From positions 2,617,001 through 2,681,000 of the forward strand of contig NZ_CP029186.1 in the NCBI RefSeq assembly GCF_003096035.1: 64,000 nt of DNA, read 5' to 3'. Numbering within the stretch: position 1 is the stretch's first letter; each line of letters begins with the position of its first letter. The stretch comes from Flavobacterium album. GTDB taxonomy: Bacteria; Bacteroidota; Bacteroidia; Flavobacteriales; Flavobacteriaceae. Both the position numbers and the translations under genes were made by a program. Positions 15,947 through 26,395 of this stretch are shown piece by piece. A model generated the notes under the pieces. That model made no database searches and was not told the origin of the DNA. It saw only the letters and a program-made list of their open reading frames with translations.

Positions 15947-17872
15947 TTATTCTTTAACCCATTTGTTATCTTTCAGGTCGATGTCCGGGATAAACCTCTG
16001 CGGGTCGATCTCTACGGATTTCAGTTTCTTGTCAGATTTTACAAGGTATTTCCATTCATTTTGGCGCATCCAGGCCTCTACAGGCAGGGTACGCATCTCA
16101 ATGGTATCATCGTCATAGGTTATCTTGAAGACTACCGGCATTGGGAAATCACCCTTGTTCACGAATTTAATGATTGCCGATCCTGTATCCTGCGTAACGT
16201 CAAGAATGCCAAGGTCGATGTTGCCATTCTCTACGAACCATCCCCTCCAGAACCAGTTCAGGTTTTCGCCTGCAGCATTGTCCATCGCGTTGAAGAAGTC
16301 GGTAGGCTGCGGGTGCTTAAACGACCAGTTTTTGATATAGCTACGGAAAGCATAGTCAAAACGGTCATGCCCAAGGATGTACTCACGAAGCATGATAAGC
16401 CCGGTAGCAGGCTTGTAATAAGCGGTATAACCCAGGTTCATGTTCTTGGCAATGTCCGGGTAGGTGGAAATACTTTCCCTGCTTTTCCATTTAAACCAGT
16501 GTACCCTGTTCTGCGCTTTGGCAATATCAGTAGGGTATTCGCCATTATTAAAGGCAAGCGTGCTGTAGTAATTGATAAAGGTGTTGAACCCTTCGTCCAT
16601 CCATGCGTAACGGCGCTCGTTAGAGCCCACGATCATAGGGAACCAGTTATGGCCAAATTCATGGTCGGTCACGTCCCATAGGCTGGCGCCTGTAGCTCCC
16701 GCTTCACAGAACGAAAGCCCCGGATATTCCATACCGCCTGCATTAGATGCAACGTTCACGGCGTTAGGGTAAGGGAATTCAAACCACATTTTTGAGTAAT
16801 GCTCTATAGCGGCTTTGGTATATTCGGTAGAGCGGCCCCATGCATTGGTGCCTTTTACCTCGGTATTATAAGCAGATTGCGCCATACCTTTTCTTCCGCT
16901 CGGGAAGTTGATGCGAGCCGCATCCCACACAAAAGCTTTTGAGGTTGCAAACGCCACGTCGCGTGTATTGGTCATTTTAAAATGCCATGTTGCCTTGCCG
17001 CTTTGCATTGGCCTGGTAACGCTGGTGTTGCCCACTTCTTCGGGAGTGATAAGGTAAACAGTTTTATCGCTTTGTTTTGCGTGTTCCCAGCGGGACTGCT
17101 GCTGTTTGGTAAGGACTTCTTTGGCATTTACCAATTCGCCCGAACCCACAACAATATGGTCATAAGGCACAGTGATCTTGTAATCGAAGTTGCCATATTC
17201 TACATAGAATTCGCCTGCACCAAGGTAAGGTTCTGTATTCCAGCCTACCACATCGTCATACACTGCTGCTCTTGGGTACCATTGCGCTAATGAGTAAATT
17301 GTACCTTTAGGAGTATTCAACTGGCCCATACGGTCCATACCCGCCTTCGGTATCTTGAACTCAAAGTTCATGGTAACGGTAGCCTTTGCTTTCGGTTTAA
17401 GCGGTTCGTTAAAGAAAACCTGCATCCTTGTGTCGGAAATAAGGTATTTATTCGATGCATCGCCTTTCGTTTTGGAGCTAAGGTTGGTTATGGTAAGCCC
17501 TCCATCCGTATCGCCCGAATAGCGGTTGCCGGCAAGGGGAGTGGTGAGCGTTCCGCGGGAATCCGGTGTAAAGCGGTTCTGCTCTACGTACATCCATATA
17601 TAATCAAGGCTTTGCGGGCTGTTGTTATGGTAGGTCATCGTCATTTTGCCCTTCAGGATGTTGGTTTTGTCATCCAGTTCGGCTTCAATAACATAGTCGG
17701 CATTGTTCTGCCAGTAATGGGGGCCCGGCACACCCGATGCTGCACGGTATTCGTTGCCCCTGCGGTACATGACATCGTCAAATTCCGACTGGTTGTTCTT
17801 TGTCACTGCTTCCTGTGCGAAGGAAGTTAATCCTGTAAGGCTTAGGAGCAACAGTAATTTAGGTATTCTCAT
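15947..17872 (-). CDS. M1 family metallopeptidase (aminopeptidase N-like), secreted
   Basis: A 641-residue protein with a signal peptide (about 1-19, ending TSFAQ). The M1 catalytic site is complete: HEFGHNWFP (HExxH, about residue 404) and the third zinc ligand Glu in [10 protein letters not shown] about 18 residues further on, preceded by the exopeptidase loop [10 protein letters not shown] (GAMEN-like). It is expected to cleave N-terminal residues from peptides in the periplasm or outside the cell. It is shorter than E. coli PepN, as is usual for this Bacteroidota subgroup. A TATATTTG promoter lies at 17916-17923, divergent from that of ccsBA. Confidence 0.9.
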   Translation of the reverse strand: MRIPKLLLLLSLTGLTSFAQEAVTKNNQSEFDDVMYRRGNEYRAASGVPGPHYWQNNADYVIEAELDDKTNILKGKMTMTYHNNSPQSLDYIWMYVEQNRFTPDSRGTLTTPLAGNRYSGDTDGGLTITNLSSKTKGDASNKYLISDTRMQVFFNEPLKPKAKATVTMNFEFKIPKAGMDRMGQLNTPKGTIYSLAQWYPRAAVYDDVVGWNTEPYLGAGEFYVEYGNFDYKITVPYDHIVVGSGELVNAKEVLTKQQQSRWEHAKQSDKTVYLITPEEVGNTSVTRPMQSGKATWHFKMTNTRDVAFATSKAFVWDAARINFPSGRKGMAQSAYNTEVKGTNAWGRSTEYTKAAIEHYSKMWFEFPYPNAVNVASNAGGMEYPGLSFCEAGATGASLWDVTDHEFGHNWFPMIVGSNERRYAWMDEGFNTFINYYSTLAFNNGEYPTDIAKAQNRVHWFKWKSRESISTYPDIAKNMNLGYTAYYKPATGLIMLREYILGHDRFDYAFRSYIKNWSFKHPQPTDFFNAMDNAAGENLNWFWRGWFVENGNIDLGILDVTQDTGSAIIKFVNKGDFPMPVVFKITYDDDTIEMRTLPVEAWMRQNEWKYLVKSDKKLKSVEIDPQRFIPDIDLKDNKWVKE

Positions 17873-17915
17873 TAAATCTCTAAAGTTTGTATTGGTTAGT
17901 AATCAGGTTAAACGT

Positions 17916-17923
17916 CAAATATA
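17916..17923 (-). promoter_or_regulatory. -7 promoter element TATATTTG of the M1 peptidase
   Basis: A perfect TAnnTTTG box on the minus strand, 43 bases upstream of the start codon at 17872. Confidence 0.6.
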
Positions 17924-18004
17924 CCTAACTTCTGATTAATAATAAAATTATATTTCAGGCCTTATTTTTATCCGTAAAGTAAGGCTTTAAACTGAAGTTT
18001 TAAG

Positions 18005-18012
18005 TATTTTTG
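18005..18012 (+). promoter_or_regulatory. -7 promoter element TATTTTTG of ccsBA
   Basis: A TAnnTTTG match 29 bases upstream of the ATG at 18042, divergent from the M1 peptidase promoter about 80 bases away. Confidence 0.55.
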
Positions 18013-18041
18013 CACCAATTTACATTCAACTTTCCACACTC

Positions 18042-21000
18042 ATGGATAAAATAATTTCGTTCTTTTTCTCAACACGTTTAATGGCTGTGCTTTTCCTTGT
18101 TTTTGCGGCGGCAATGGGAATTGGTACTTTTATCGAAGACGCCTACAATACCGAAACAGCCCGTGTTTTTATTTATAATGCAAAATGGTTCGAGGCCATC
18201 ATGCTGCTTTTTGTAATCAACTTTTTCGGTAACATAAAGCGTTACCAGCTTCACAAAAAAGAAAAATGGGCCACACTGCTTTTGCACCTTTCGTTTATCC
18301 TTATCATAACCGGTGCGTTCGTAACGCGATACATCAGCTTTGAAGGCATGATGCCGATACGCGAGAATGAGACCGAAAGCCGCTTTTATTCTGATAAAGC
18401 TTATCTTACGGTACTTATTGATGGCGAGTACAACGGCCAGATGAGCCGCAAGAGGCTGGAAAAACCGATGCTGTTCTCCTCAAAAGAAGTGCCTTTCCTG
18501 GCTTCTAATTATTTCAATATCTCAGATGAATTTGACAAAACCCCTGTTGAGATAGAATACAAGGATTTTGTACTTGGCGCGAAAGACACTATCGTACAGG
18601 ATAAAAACGGCAAGCTTTACCTTAAGCTTGTAGAGCAGGGTTCGGGTACCCGCCACGACCATTTCCTGAAAGAAGGCGAGGTACAGAGCATCCATAATAT
18701 ATTGTTTGCATTCAACAAACCTACCAAGGGCGCTATCAATATCAACAAAGAAGGCGAAACCTTTACCATCAACACGCCGTTTGAAGGGAACTTTATGCGT
18801 ATGAAAGACCGTATGCAGGGCAATGTTGCCAAAGATACCACGCAGCCATTGATGTTCCGCTCACTATACAACCTTTCGGGCACGGTATTCGTAATTCCCG
18901 ACCAGCCTATCACGGGGAAAATGGTTTACAAGTCCAATAAAGATTATAAAACAAAAGAACAGTCGGCGTTGACGGTAGTCGTAAAAGCGGATGGCAAAGA
19001 AAAGGAAGTCACACTCCTTGGGGGCAAAGGCCAGATAGGTGAGCCGCAAATGTTTAAGCTGGGCAATCTTGACTTTACCGTAACTTACGGAAGCAGGCAG
19101 TACGACCTTCCGTTTGCCATTAAGCTGAACGATTTTATCGCCGAGAAATATCCGGGTACCGAGAAAAGCTATGCTTCTTTTGAAAGTAAAGTTACTGTGA
19201 TAGATAAGGAAAAAAACAATACGTTTGATACCCGCATTTTTATGAACAATGTATTGGATTACAGGGGTTACCGCTTTTTTCAGGCGAGTTTTGATGGGGA
19301 TGAGAAAGGCACGAAGTTATCGGTAAACCACGACTTTTGGGGTACATGGATATCGTATGTCGGCTACTTCCTGCTGTACATCGGGCTGATGGCGATACTG
19401 TTCGATAAGAATACCCGTTTTGGCGACCTGAAAAAGAAACTGGATAAAATACAGACCAAAAAAGCATCATTAACAGCAGTACTTTTATTGTTTATCGGAC
19501 TTAACGGCTATTCGCAAAACCATGCGCATGAAAAGCCAACCGAAAAGCAAATCGACTCCATCCTTCAGAAATACAAAGTAAGCGAGGAGCACGCTGCAAA
19601 ATTCGGCCGCCTCATCATACAGGATTTTGGCGGAAGGATGAAGCCTGCCAATACATTCTCTTCAGAACTTTTGCGCAAAGTGAGCAAGAGCGATACGTAC
19701 AAAGACATGAACGCCGACCAGGTATTCCTGTCAATGGCGCTGATGGACAGGCTATGGTATGAAGTGCCGATCATACAGCTAAAGCGCGGTAACGACAGCA
19801 TCAGGAAAATAGCAGGGCTGGATAAAGAAGCGAAATTTGCTGCGATGTCCGACTTTTTTGACAACCAGGGCAATTATAAGCTGGAGAAGATACTCGATGG
19901 CGCTTACAAAGAGAAGGAGCCAAACCAGTTCCAAAAGGATTTTATCGACCTTGATAAGCGCATCAACCTTCTTAACTGGGCAATATCGGGACAGATATTG
20001 AAAGTGCTTCCGGTGCCGGGCGATAAAGATAATAAATGGCTATCCTACCCTGAAGCTGCCGTTAAGGATGGCATCGGGCTCGATACGATACGTAATGTAG
20101 TACCGGCTTACTTCCAATCGTTAGGTGAGGCAGTAGTGACCAAAGATTACAAACTGGCAGACAGCCTGTTGGAAGGCCTTAAAAAGTACCAGCACAAATA
20201 TGGGGCATCCATTATGCCTAGCGATGACAAGGTCGAGGCGGAAATATTATACAATAAATTTGACATCTTTAAAAAGCTGTTCTCTTGGTACATGTATGCA
20301 GGCCTGCTGATGTTCCTGTTTGTTATCATTAAGATATTTAACCCTGCAAAATGGGTTAAGGCAGGCGCCAATATTTCGCATGTCATAATAGGGGTTTTAT
20401 TCCTCCTGCATACCCTGGGCCTTATTGCAAGGTGGTACATATCAGGCCACGCACCGTGGAGTAATGCTTACGAATCGGTTATTTATGTAGGATGGGCTAC
20501 CATGTTCTTCGGTATGGCATTCGGGAGGAAATCACAGCTTACCGTTGCATCCACAGGGTTTGTAGTATCCGTGGTATTGATGGTGGCACACTGGAACTGG
20601 ACCGATCCCGAAATAGCCAATCTTGTGCCGGTGCTTAATTCTTACTGGCTCATGATACACGTAGCGGTTATCGTGGGAAGCTACGGGCCGTTTACCCTCG
20701 GATGTGTGCTTGGGCTTGTGGCGCTGTTCCTGATGCTGTTCACTAACGAAAAGAACAAGCAGAAAATGGACCTTAACATCAAAGAGATCACCTACATCAA
20801 TGAAATGGCGCTTACTGTAGGTTTAGTCATGCTGACTATAGGGAATTTCCTTGGCGGGCAATGGGCCAACGAAAGCTGGGGCCGCTACTGGGGCTGGGAC
20901 CCTAAGGAGACCTGGGCACTGGTGAGCATCATGGTATATGCTTTTGTGATTCACATGCGTTTTGTACCGGCATTGCGCGGCAAATGGATATACAACTTTT

Positions 21001-21197
21001 TCAGCGTGCTTGCTTTTGCATCCATACTGATGACGTACTTCGGCGTGAACTTCTACCTCACCGGGCTGCATTCGTATGCAAGCGGGGAGCTGCGTACACC
21101 AACGTATTTCTTTTGGATGGCGCTGGCTGTAGTCGTGTTAGGTATTTTGGCAAATATCAAGTACAGGAAATATTTTAAGAGTTCTAATAACAAGTAA
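18042..21197 (+). CDS. ccsBA: Cytochrome c biogenesis fusion protein, ResB (CcsB) plus CcsA
   Basis: A 1,051-residue integral membrane protein. The N-terminal ResB-like part has hydrophobic segments around 7-25, 45-62, 75-95 and 440-460 with a large periplasmic region between. A second periplasmic region (about 490-745) follows. The C-terminal CcsA part (about 750-1045) holds several helices and the heme-handling motif WGRYWGWDPKETWALVSI, close to the WWD consensus. The fused system II synthetase moves heme across the membrane and attaches it to apocytochrome c. The single-gene fusion and the long inter-domain region are typical of Bacteroidota. It precedes a glutathione peroxidase gene by 30 bases. 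Confidence 0.9.
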   Translation: MDKIISFFFSTRLMAVLFLVFAAAMGIGTFIEDAYNTETARVFIYNAKWFEAIMLLFVINFFGNIKRYQLHKKEKWATLLLHLSFILIITGAFVTRYISFEGMMPIRENETESRFYSDKAYLTVLIDGEYNGQMSRKRLEKPMLFSSKEVPFLASNYFNISDEFDKTPVEIEYKDFVLGAKDTIVQDKNGKLYLKLVEQGSGTRHDHFLKEGEVQSIHNILFAFNKPTKGAININKEGETFTINTPFEGNFMRMKDRMQGNVAKDTTQPLMFRSLYNLSGTVFVIPDQPITGKMVYKSNKDYKTKEQSALTVVVKADGKEKEVTLLGGKGQIGEPQMFKLGNLDFTVTYGSRQYDLPFAIKLNDFIAEKYPGTEKSYASFESKVTVIDKEKNNTFDTRIFMNNVLDYRGYRFFQASFDGDEKGTKLSVNHDFWGTWISYVGYFLLYIGLMAILFDKNTRFGDLKKKLDKIQTKKASLTAVLLLFIGLNGYSQNHAHEKPTEKQIDSILQKYKVSEEHAAKFGRLIIQDFGGRMKPANTFSSELLRKVSKSDTYKDMNADQVFLSMALMDRLWYEVPIIQLKRGNDSIRKIAGLDKEAKFAAMSDFFDNQGNYKLEKILDGAYKEKEPNQFQKDFIDLDKRINLLNWAISGQILKVLPVPGDKDNKWLSYPEAAVKDGIGLDTIRNVVPAYFQSLGEAVVTKDYKLADSLLEGLKKYQHKYGASIMPSDDKVEAEILYNKFDIFKKLFSWYMYAGLLMFLFVIIKIFNPAKWVKAGANISHVIIGVLFLLHTLGLIARWYISGHAPWSNAYESVIYVGWATMFFGMAFGRKSQLTVASTGFVVSVVLMVAHWNWTDPEIANLVPVLNSYWLMIHVAVIVGSYGPFTLGCVLGLVALFLMLFTNEKNKQKMDLNIKEITYINEMALTVGLVMLTIGNFLGGQWANESWGRYWGWDPKETWALVSIMVYAFVIHMRFVPALRGKWIYNFFSVLAFASILMTYFGVNFYLTGLHSYASGELRTPTYFFWMALAVVVLGILANIKYRKYFKSSNNK

Positions 21198-21227
21198 TTT
21201 TTCGTAATTTTATATAAAATAACAACC

Positions 21228-21818
21228 ATGAAAAATATTGTAATGCTGGCCTGCGGACTGATGCTTTTGTTCAGCTGCCAAAACCAGGCCCAGACAAAAA
21301 CTACCGCGAAAGCGACTGAAAAAAACAAACCAATGGCAAAAGAAACCATATACCAGTTTAAAGTAAAAGACCTTTACGGCAAAGAATTTGACTTTGCATC
21401 CCTTAAAGGCAAAAAGGTACTTATTGTAAATACGGCTTCCAAATGCGGCCTTACACCACAATATAAAGACCTTGAAGCCCTGTACAAAGAATATAAGGAT
21501 AAAGGTTTTGTGATCGTTGGCTTCCCGGCCAATAACTTTGCATCGCAGGAACCGGGTACCAGCAAAGAGATAGCCGAATTTTGTGAGTTGAACTACGGTG
21601 TTACTTTCCCAATGATGGACAAGATATCGGTTAAAGGCAGTGACATGGCGCCGATATACCATTTCCTTACCGAAAAGAGGAAGAACGGCCTGCAGGACAG
21701 CGAAGTAGAATGGAATTTTCAAAAGTACCTTATCAATGAGAAAGGTGAACTTGAAAAAGTAATAAAGCCGCAGACATTACCTACCGATCCGCAGGTTGTT
21801 GACTGGATCAAAGCCTGA
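21228..21818 (+). CDS. Glutathione peroxidase-family thiol peroxidase, lipoprotein
   Basis: A 196-residue protein with a lipoprotein signal (LMLLFSC, lipid-modified Cys near residue 17) and a Thr/Lys-rich linker. The peroxidase domain (about 42-196) has the catalytic Cys in NTASKCGLTPQY, Gln in NNFASQEPG and Trp-Asn in EWNFQKYL. It is a Cys-type enzyme, not a selenoprotein, and such bacterial enzymes generally use thioredoxin as reductant. It should reduce peroxides in the periplasm. It stands between ccsBA and a small membrane protein in a rightward run toward menD. Confidence 0.9.
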   Translation: MKNIVMLACGLMLLFSCQNQAQTKTTAKATEKNKPMAKETIYQFKVKDLYGKEFDFASLKGKKVLIVNTASKCGLTPQYKDLEALYKEYKDKGFVIVGFPANNFASQEPGTSKEIAEFCELNYGVTFPMMDKISVKGSDMAPIYHFLTEKRKNGLQDSEVEWNFQKYLINEKGELEKVIKPQTLPTDPQVVDWIKA

Positions 21819-21820
21819 TA

Positions 21821-22120
21821 ATGGCCCGGGACAATTTTCCGCACATACTTACTGCTTCATCAACGCTGCTGGGGTTGTGTTTTGTTGTTCTCACATCGCT
21901 TAAAATCTCGAATTCAAGCGAGGCTTCGCTTATCGATGAATTTACGGCAGGCGCTATTGTAATGTTTATGGTGAGCAGTATGCTTTCCTATCTTTCAATG
22001 CGAAGCGGCAGGTTTGCTCCAAAGCCACAATACGAGCGGATTGCAGATATTGTTTTTCTTGCCGGGCTTACGTTTCTTTTTGTAACCACAATGCTTATTG
22101 CATTTAACGTAATCAAATAA
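21821..22120 (+). CDS. Small membrane protein of unknown function
   Basis: A 99-residue protein with three predicted transmembrane helices (about 9-26, 42-60, 76-95). It starts 2 bases after the glutathione peroxidase stop and its stop codon abuts the menD ATG, so all three are translated from one transcript. I do not recognise a family. Confidence 0.75.
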   Translation: MARDNFPHILTASSTLLGLCFVVLTSLKISNSSEASLIDEFTAGAIVMFMVSSMLSYLSMRSGRFAPKPQYERIADIVFLAGLTFLFVTTMLIAFNVIK

Positions 22121-23779
22121 ATGATTTACCCCAAAATACCTTTGGCACAAAGCATCATAGAAATATGCCTGGCCAAAGGAGTTAACAATATTGTTATTTC
22201 CCCGGGATCGCGCAATGCACCGCTAACCATAGGTTTTGCTAACAATCCCAATTTTACCTGCTACAGTATTGCCGATGAGCGGTGTGCTGCCTTTTTTGCA
22301 ACCGGTATGGCACAGCAGCTGAAAAAACCGGTTGCTGTAGTGTGTACTTCTGGGTCGGCATTGCTGAATTATTACCCGGCAGTCGCCGAAGCGTTTTACA
22401 GCCAGATACCGCTGATCGTCATATCTGCCGACAGGCCGCATGATAAGATCGATATTGGCGACGGCCAGACTATCCGCCAGGAAAATGTATATGCCAACCA
22501 TATACTGTACAATGCAAACCTGTTGGAAGACGCTTCCGCAGAAAACGACAACAAGATAAATCAGGCTATCAATATTTCCATAACCCAAAAAGGGCCGGTA
22601 CACATTAATGCGCCATTTGAAGAGCCGTTGTATGAAACGATAACCGAACTTTCCATACAGGCGCCGGTATTCAGTACCATTGTCGAAGAACCTGAAGTTC
22701 AAGAAGATCTTACGCCCTACGTCACAAAATGGAATGCTGCCAAAAAGAAGCTCGTATTAGTTGGCGTGAATGATCCCGGTACTATTGACAAGGCCGTTAT
22801 TGAGATATTGGCGAATGACCCATCGGTTGTAGTAATGACCGAAACGCCTGCTAACCTCCACCATAAAAATTTCCTTGGAAGCATCGATACGATCATTACA
22901 CCTTTCACCCACGAAGACTTTGAAGCGTGGCGGCCGGATATACTGCTTACGTTTGGTGGTATGGTGGTCTCCAAGCGCGTGAAGGCCTGGCTGCGCAAAT
23001 ATAGTCCGCAGGAACACTGGCATATCGATGAACTAAGAGCGTATGATACGTTTGGCGCACTGACTAAGCATTTTACAACAGATGCCAATATCTTCCTGAA
23101 GAATTTCCTGCCACAAACTGAGCCTGTACAAAGTGACTACAATCAGGCAGCACAGGAACTTAAGGCCTACAGACAGGTGAAGCACGACGAATATTTATCT
23201 AAAATACCTTTCTCCGATTTTAAGGCTTTTGAAATAATATTGCCTGCATTGCCTCATAATTCAATGCTGCAGATCAGCAATAGCGCTTCCATACGCTATG
23301 CCCAGCTGTTTGAGATGCGGGACGACATCGAGGTTTTCTGCAATCGCGGTACCAGCGGAATCGACGGAAGTACATCGACAGCAGTAGGGGCGGCAGTGGG
23401 CAGCCAAAAAGAGACGGTATTGATAACTGGTGATATAAGCTTTTTATACGACAGCAATGCGTTGTGGAATAACTATATCCCGAAAGACTTCAAGATCATT
23501 ATCATCAATAATGGCGGCGGTGGAATCTTCAGGATATTGCCGGGCCACTCAGAAAATGCAGTGTTTAATACCTATTTTGAAACTGCCCATAACCTTACGG
23601 CAGAACACCTTGCTAAGATGTATGGTTTCGGATATCAATCGGCTTCGAATGAGAATGATGTGAAAACTGCTTTATCATCGTTTATGGAAAGATCGGGTCA
23701 GCCGAAGATATTGGAGATATTTACACCTATGAGCGAAAATGATGCGGTGCTGTTACAGTATTTTAAGTCGTTGGCATAA
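22121..23779 (+). CDS. menD: 2-succinyl-5-enolpyruvyl-6-hydroxy-3-cyclohexene-1-carboxylate synthase
   Basis: A 552-residue ThDP enzyme of normal MenD length. Signature segments are ISPGSRNAPLTIGF near the N-terminus, CTSGSALLNYYPAVAEAFYS, the PP-domain binding segment TGDISFLYDSNALWNN, and NNGGGGIFRILPG close to the C-terminus. It joins isochorismate and 2-oxoglutarate with loss of CO2 in menaquinone biosynthesis. It is the last gene of the rightward ccsBA-to-menD run; a bidirectional terminator follows at 23801-23848. The link to cytochrome c assembly makes sense for a menaquinone-based respiratory chain. Confidence 0.93.
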   Translation: MIYPKIPLAQSIIEICLAKGVNNIVISPGSRNAPLTIGFANNPNFTCYSIADERCAAFFATGMAQQLKKPVAVVCTSGSALLNYYPAVAEAFYSQIPLIVISADRPHDKIDIGDGQTIRQENVYANHILYNANLLEDASAENDNKINQAINISITQKGPVHINAPFEEPLYETITELSIQAPVFSTIVEEPEVQEDLTPYVTKWNAAKKKLVLVGVNDPGTIDKAVIEILANDPSVVVMTETPANLHHKNFLGSIDTIITPFTHEDFEAWRPDILLTFGGMVVSKRVKAWLRKYSPQEHWHIDELRAYDTFGALTKHFTTDANIFLKNFLPQTEPVQSDYNQAAQELKAYRQVKHDEYLSKIPFSDFKAFEIILPALPHNSMLQISNSASIRYAQLFEMRDDIEVFCNRGTSGIDGSTSTAVGAAVGSQKETVLITGDISFLYDSNALWNNYIPKDFKIIIINNGGGGIFRILPGHSENAVFNTYFETAHNLTAEHLAKMYGFGYQSASNENDVKTALSSFMERSGQPKILEIFTPMSENDAVLLQYFKSLA

Positions 23780-23800
23780 TTCATTATTCTATTTAAAACA

Positions 23801-23848
23801 AATAATCCGCTAATAGTACTTGTGACTTTTAGCGGATTATTTTTTTAC
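23801..23848. terminator. Bidirectional terminator between menD and the GH3 gene
   Basis: Arms AATAATCCGCTAA (23801-23813) and TTAGCGGATTATT (23829-23841) form a 13-bp stem with T or A tracts on both sides, between two convergent genes. Confidence 0.8.
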
Positions 23849-23869
23849 GGACTCTGTAAAGGCCCTGAA

Positions 23870-26341
23870 TTATTTCACTTTTACGTCATCTTTCAGCCTG
23901 ATGTCTTCTGACGATGCGCCAACGATAATCTCAAATGCTCCAGGATCGTAGCCGAAAGCTTTCTTGTCAGCCTTGTAATACGAAAAGGCATCGGCATCAA
24001 GCGTTACCGTGATGGTCTTTGACTCGCCTTTTTTCAGGAACACTTTATTGAAGCCTTTAAGCTCCTTTAAAGGGCGGTATACCGGGCTCTCCTTTTGATG
24101 TACATATACCTGGCTGATCTCGGCGCCGTCATAACTGCCCGTATTCTTTATTTTGTAGGTAACGGTAACATTGGTCCCCTTACCCGAAACCTTTAAATCG
24201 GAATACTCAAACTTAGTATAGGAAAGTCCGTAACCAAATGGGAATTGAGGCTTTGTACGGCTGTTGTCATAAAAACGGTAACCTACATTAAGGCCTTCGC
24301 CATAGGTTACTCGTTTGTCGTTATCAGCATCATAATAGCTGTCGTAAGTCGGGTTGTCCTCCCAGCGCTTTTCAAAGCTCGCCGGCAGCTTGCCGCTTGG
24401 GTTTACAGTGCCGAAAAGCAGGTCGGCAATAGCAGTACCGCCTTCCTGTCCGGGATACCAGGCATGCAGCAGGCCTTTAGTTCCCGGTAGCCACTTTTGC
24501 ATAGCCACATTTCCGCCTGCATAAAGCACAACAATGGTATTTGGGTTGGCTTTGGTCACGGCTTTTATCAGGTCTTCCTGGTAGGGAGGCAGCTCAAAAG
24601 AACGGTCGAAGCCTTCACCTTCACCCGACATATTGAAGCCCGCGCTCAGGATCACCACATCGGCGTTGGCAGCTGCTTTTTCAGCCGCGCTAAAGTCAAT
24701 AACTTCGTTATAAACCGCAAAAGCGATCACCGCGCCTCCTGCATTTTCATAATATTCGAGGCGTACGTTGTATTCCTTACCGGCTTCAAGCGGCAGGTCA
24801 ACCATTTTAAGGGTAGGCGCGTGGTCGGCCCACATATCGATCACCAGTTTTTCATCTACATACAGGCGGAAGCCGTCATCGCCGCGAACGCCAAATTTAT
24901 ACGTAGCCGATTTAGCCGGGCGTACAACACCTGTAAAGCGTATGGAGAAATTATCTTCCGGGATACCCATAACATCCGGTGCTCCCGGCCAGTCATGGTT
25001 CATGCTTTTATCAGTAAAGGTTGCCACCGGCCTGCCTTCGAGGTTCTTGTTTTTAAAATACTCTGCCTTAAGGCCGTGTGTTTTAGACCCTTTTTCAGAG
25101 AAGAAGGGAGAGGATGCAATGTAGTTTTCCATCTGTGGGATGCTGTTATCTACAAAGTTTACCGTTGCCCCGGGCACAGCGGCTTTGATGCCATCCAGCA
25201 GGCTGGTACTATGAAAAGGCTCTGTATACGAGCTCCCGCCGCCTGCAATGTACCCTTTGGAATTGGGCCCAATTACCGCGATGGTTTTCACCGATTTGGA
25301 AATTGGGAGGATGTTGCCTTCGTTCTTTAGCAGCACCATGCCACCACGCGCCAGGTCCAACGCTACTTTTTCGCTTTCAGGATTTGGTTTCAGGGGCTCC
25401 GTCATCGTGTATTTTGTATCATAAAACCCAAACCGAAAAATGATCCTGAGTATGCGGCGCACTTTATCGTCTATAACCTTCTGGTCAAGCGTCCCGTTCT
25501 GTAAAGCAGGAAGGAGATTTTTACGGTTCATGAACTCACCGCTTGGCATCTCGAGGTCGAGCCCGCCTTTTGCAGCGGCAACACCATCATAGGTCGCCAC
25601 CCAGTCGGACATCAGGATACCGTCAAAACGCCAGTCGCCTTTTAAAATATCATTATTCAGGTGGCTGTTTTGCGTGGCATGCTCTCCGTTCACGAGATTG
25701 TAGCTGTTCATTACGGCGCCCACTTTTCCTTTGGTTACGGCTGCCTTAAATGCAGGAAGGTAAATTTCCTGCAGTGTGCGCTCATCCATATCGGAGCTCA
25801 CGTTGTTGCGGTCCCATTCCTGGTTATTGGCAGCAAAGTGCTTCACGGTAGCCACTACGTTTTTGCTTTGCAGCCCTTTTATATAACTAACGGCCATTTC
25901 GCCCGCCAGGTAAGGGTCTTCGCCAAGGTACTCAAAGTTACGCCCGTTCATTGGCGCACGGTAAATGTTTACCCCCGGCGCAAGCAATATGTGCACGCCG
26001 CGCTCGCGGGAGTCATTGCCAAGCGCTTCACCCAAACGGAAACTCAGGTTGGCATCCCATGTTGCGGCTGTCAGTACAGAAGCAGGGTAGGCGGTGGTCT
26101 TGCCGTAATTGCGAGTACCGACTGGGCCGTCGGTCATTTTTATCTCAGGAAGCCCAAGACGTTCTATACCGCGGATATAAAAGCCATTATAGCCTCCTAT
26201 GTAATCAATTTTTTCTTCAGTTGTCATTTGGGAAAGCAGGTCTTCAACACGCTTCTCAACCTGGGCTTTAGGATCTTTGTACACCTGGGCATTCGCCGAA
26301 AGGCTCGCAGCCATCGCTGCAAAAATAATGTAGTAACGCAT
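23870..26341 (-). CDS. Glycoside hydrolase family 3 beta-glucosidase with PA14 domain
   Basis: An 823-residue secreted enzyme with a signal peptide (MRYYIIFAAMAASLSANAQ). The GH3 N-terminal barrel (about 30-300) contains the nucleophile segment GILMSDWVATYDG. The GH3 C-terminal domain is split by a PA14 carbohydrate-binding domain (about 405-550, with FGVRGDDGFRLYVDEKLV). A fibronectin-III-like domain ends the protein (about 720-810, NTGSYDGAEISQVYV). This order is typical of GH3 enzymes acting on beta-glucosides, xylosides or plant oligosaccharides; the exact specificity is unknown. No T9SS sorting domain is visible, so it is likely periplasmic. A decayed copy of its 5' end lies at 26883-26978. 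Confidence 0.9.
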   Translation of the reverse strand: MRYYIIFAAMAASLSANAQVYKDPKAQVEKRVEDLLSQMTTEEKIDYIGGYNGFYIRGIERLGLPEIKMTDGPVGTRNYGKTTAYPASVLTAATWDANLSFRLGEALGNDSRERGVHILLAPGVNIYRAPMNGRNFEYLGEDPYLAGEMAVSYIKGLQSKNVVATVKHFAANNQEWDRNNVSSDMDERTLQEIYLPAFKAAVTKGKVGAVMNSYNLVNGEHATQNSHLNNDILKGDWRFDGILMSDWVATYDGVAAAKGGLDLEMPSGEFMNRKNLLPALQNGTLDQKVIDDKVRRILRIIFRFGFYDTKYTMTEPLKPNPESEKVALDLARGGMVLLKNEGNILPISKSVKTIAVIGPNSKGYIAGGGSSYTEPFHSTSLLDGIKAAVPGATVNFVDNSIPQMENYIASSPFFSEKGSKTHGLKAEYFKNKNLEGRPVATFTDKSMNHDWPGAPDVMGIPEDNFSIRFTGVVRPAKSATYKFGVRGDDGFRLYVDEKLVIDMWADHAPTLKMVDLPLEAGKEYNVRLEYYENAGGAVIAFAVYNEVIDFSAAEKAAANADVVILSAGFNMSGEGEGFDRSFELPPYQEDLIKAVTKANPNTIVVLYAGGNVAMQKWLPGTKGLLHAWYPGQEGGTAIADLLFGTVNPSGKLPASFEKRWEDNPTYDSYYDADNDKRVTYGEGLNVGYRFYDNSRTKPQFPFGYGLSYTKFEYSDLKVSGKGTNVTVTYKIKNTGSYDGAEISQVYVHQKESPVYRPLKELKGFNKVFLKKGESKTITVTLDADAFSYYKADKKAFGYDPGAFEIIVGASSEDIRLKDDVKVK

Positions 26342-26395
26342 AAAATAGATGTTTGTTGGTTGTATCAGGCAGGCATATGTTCACCTTTATTTCAA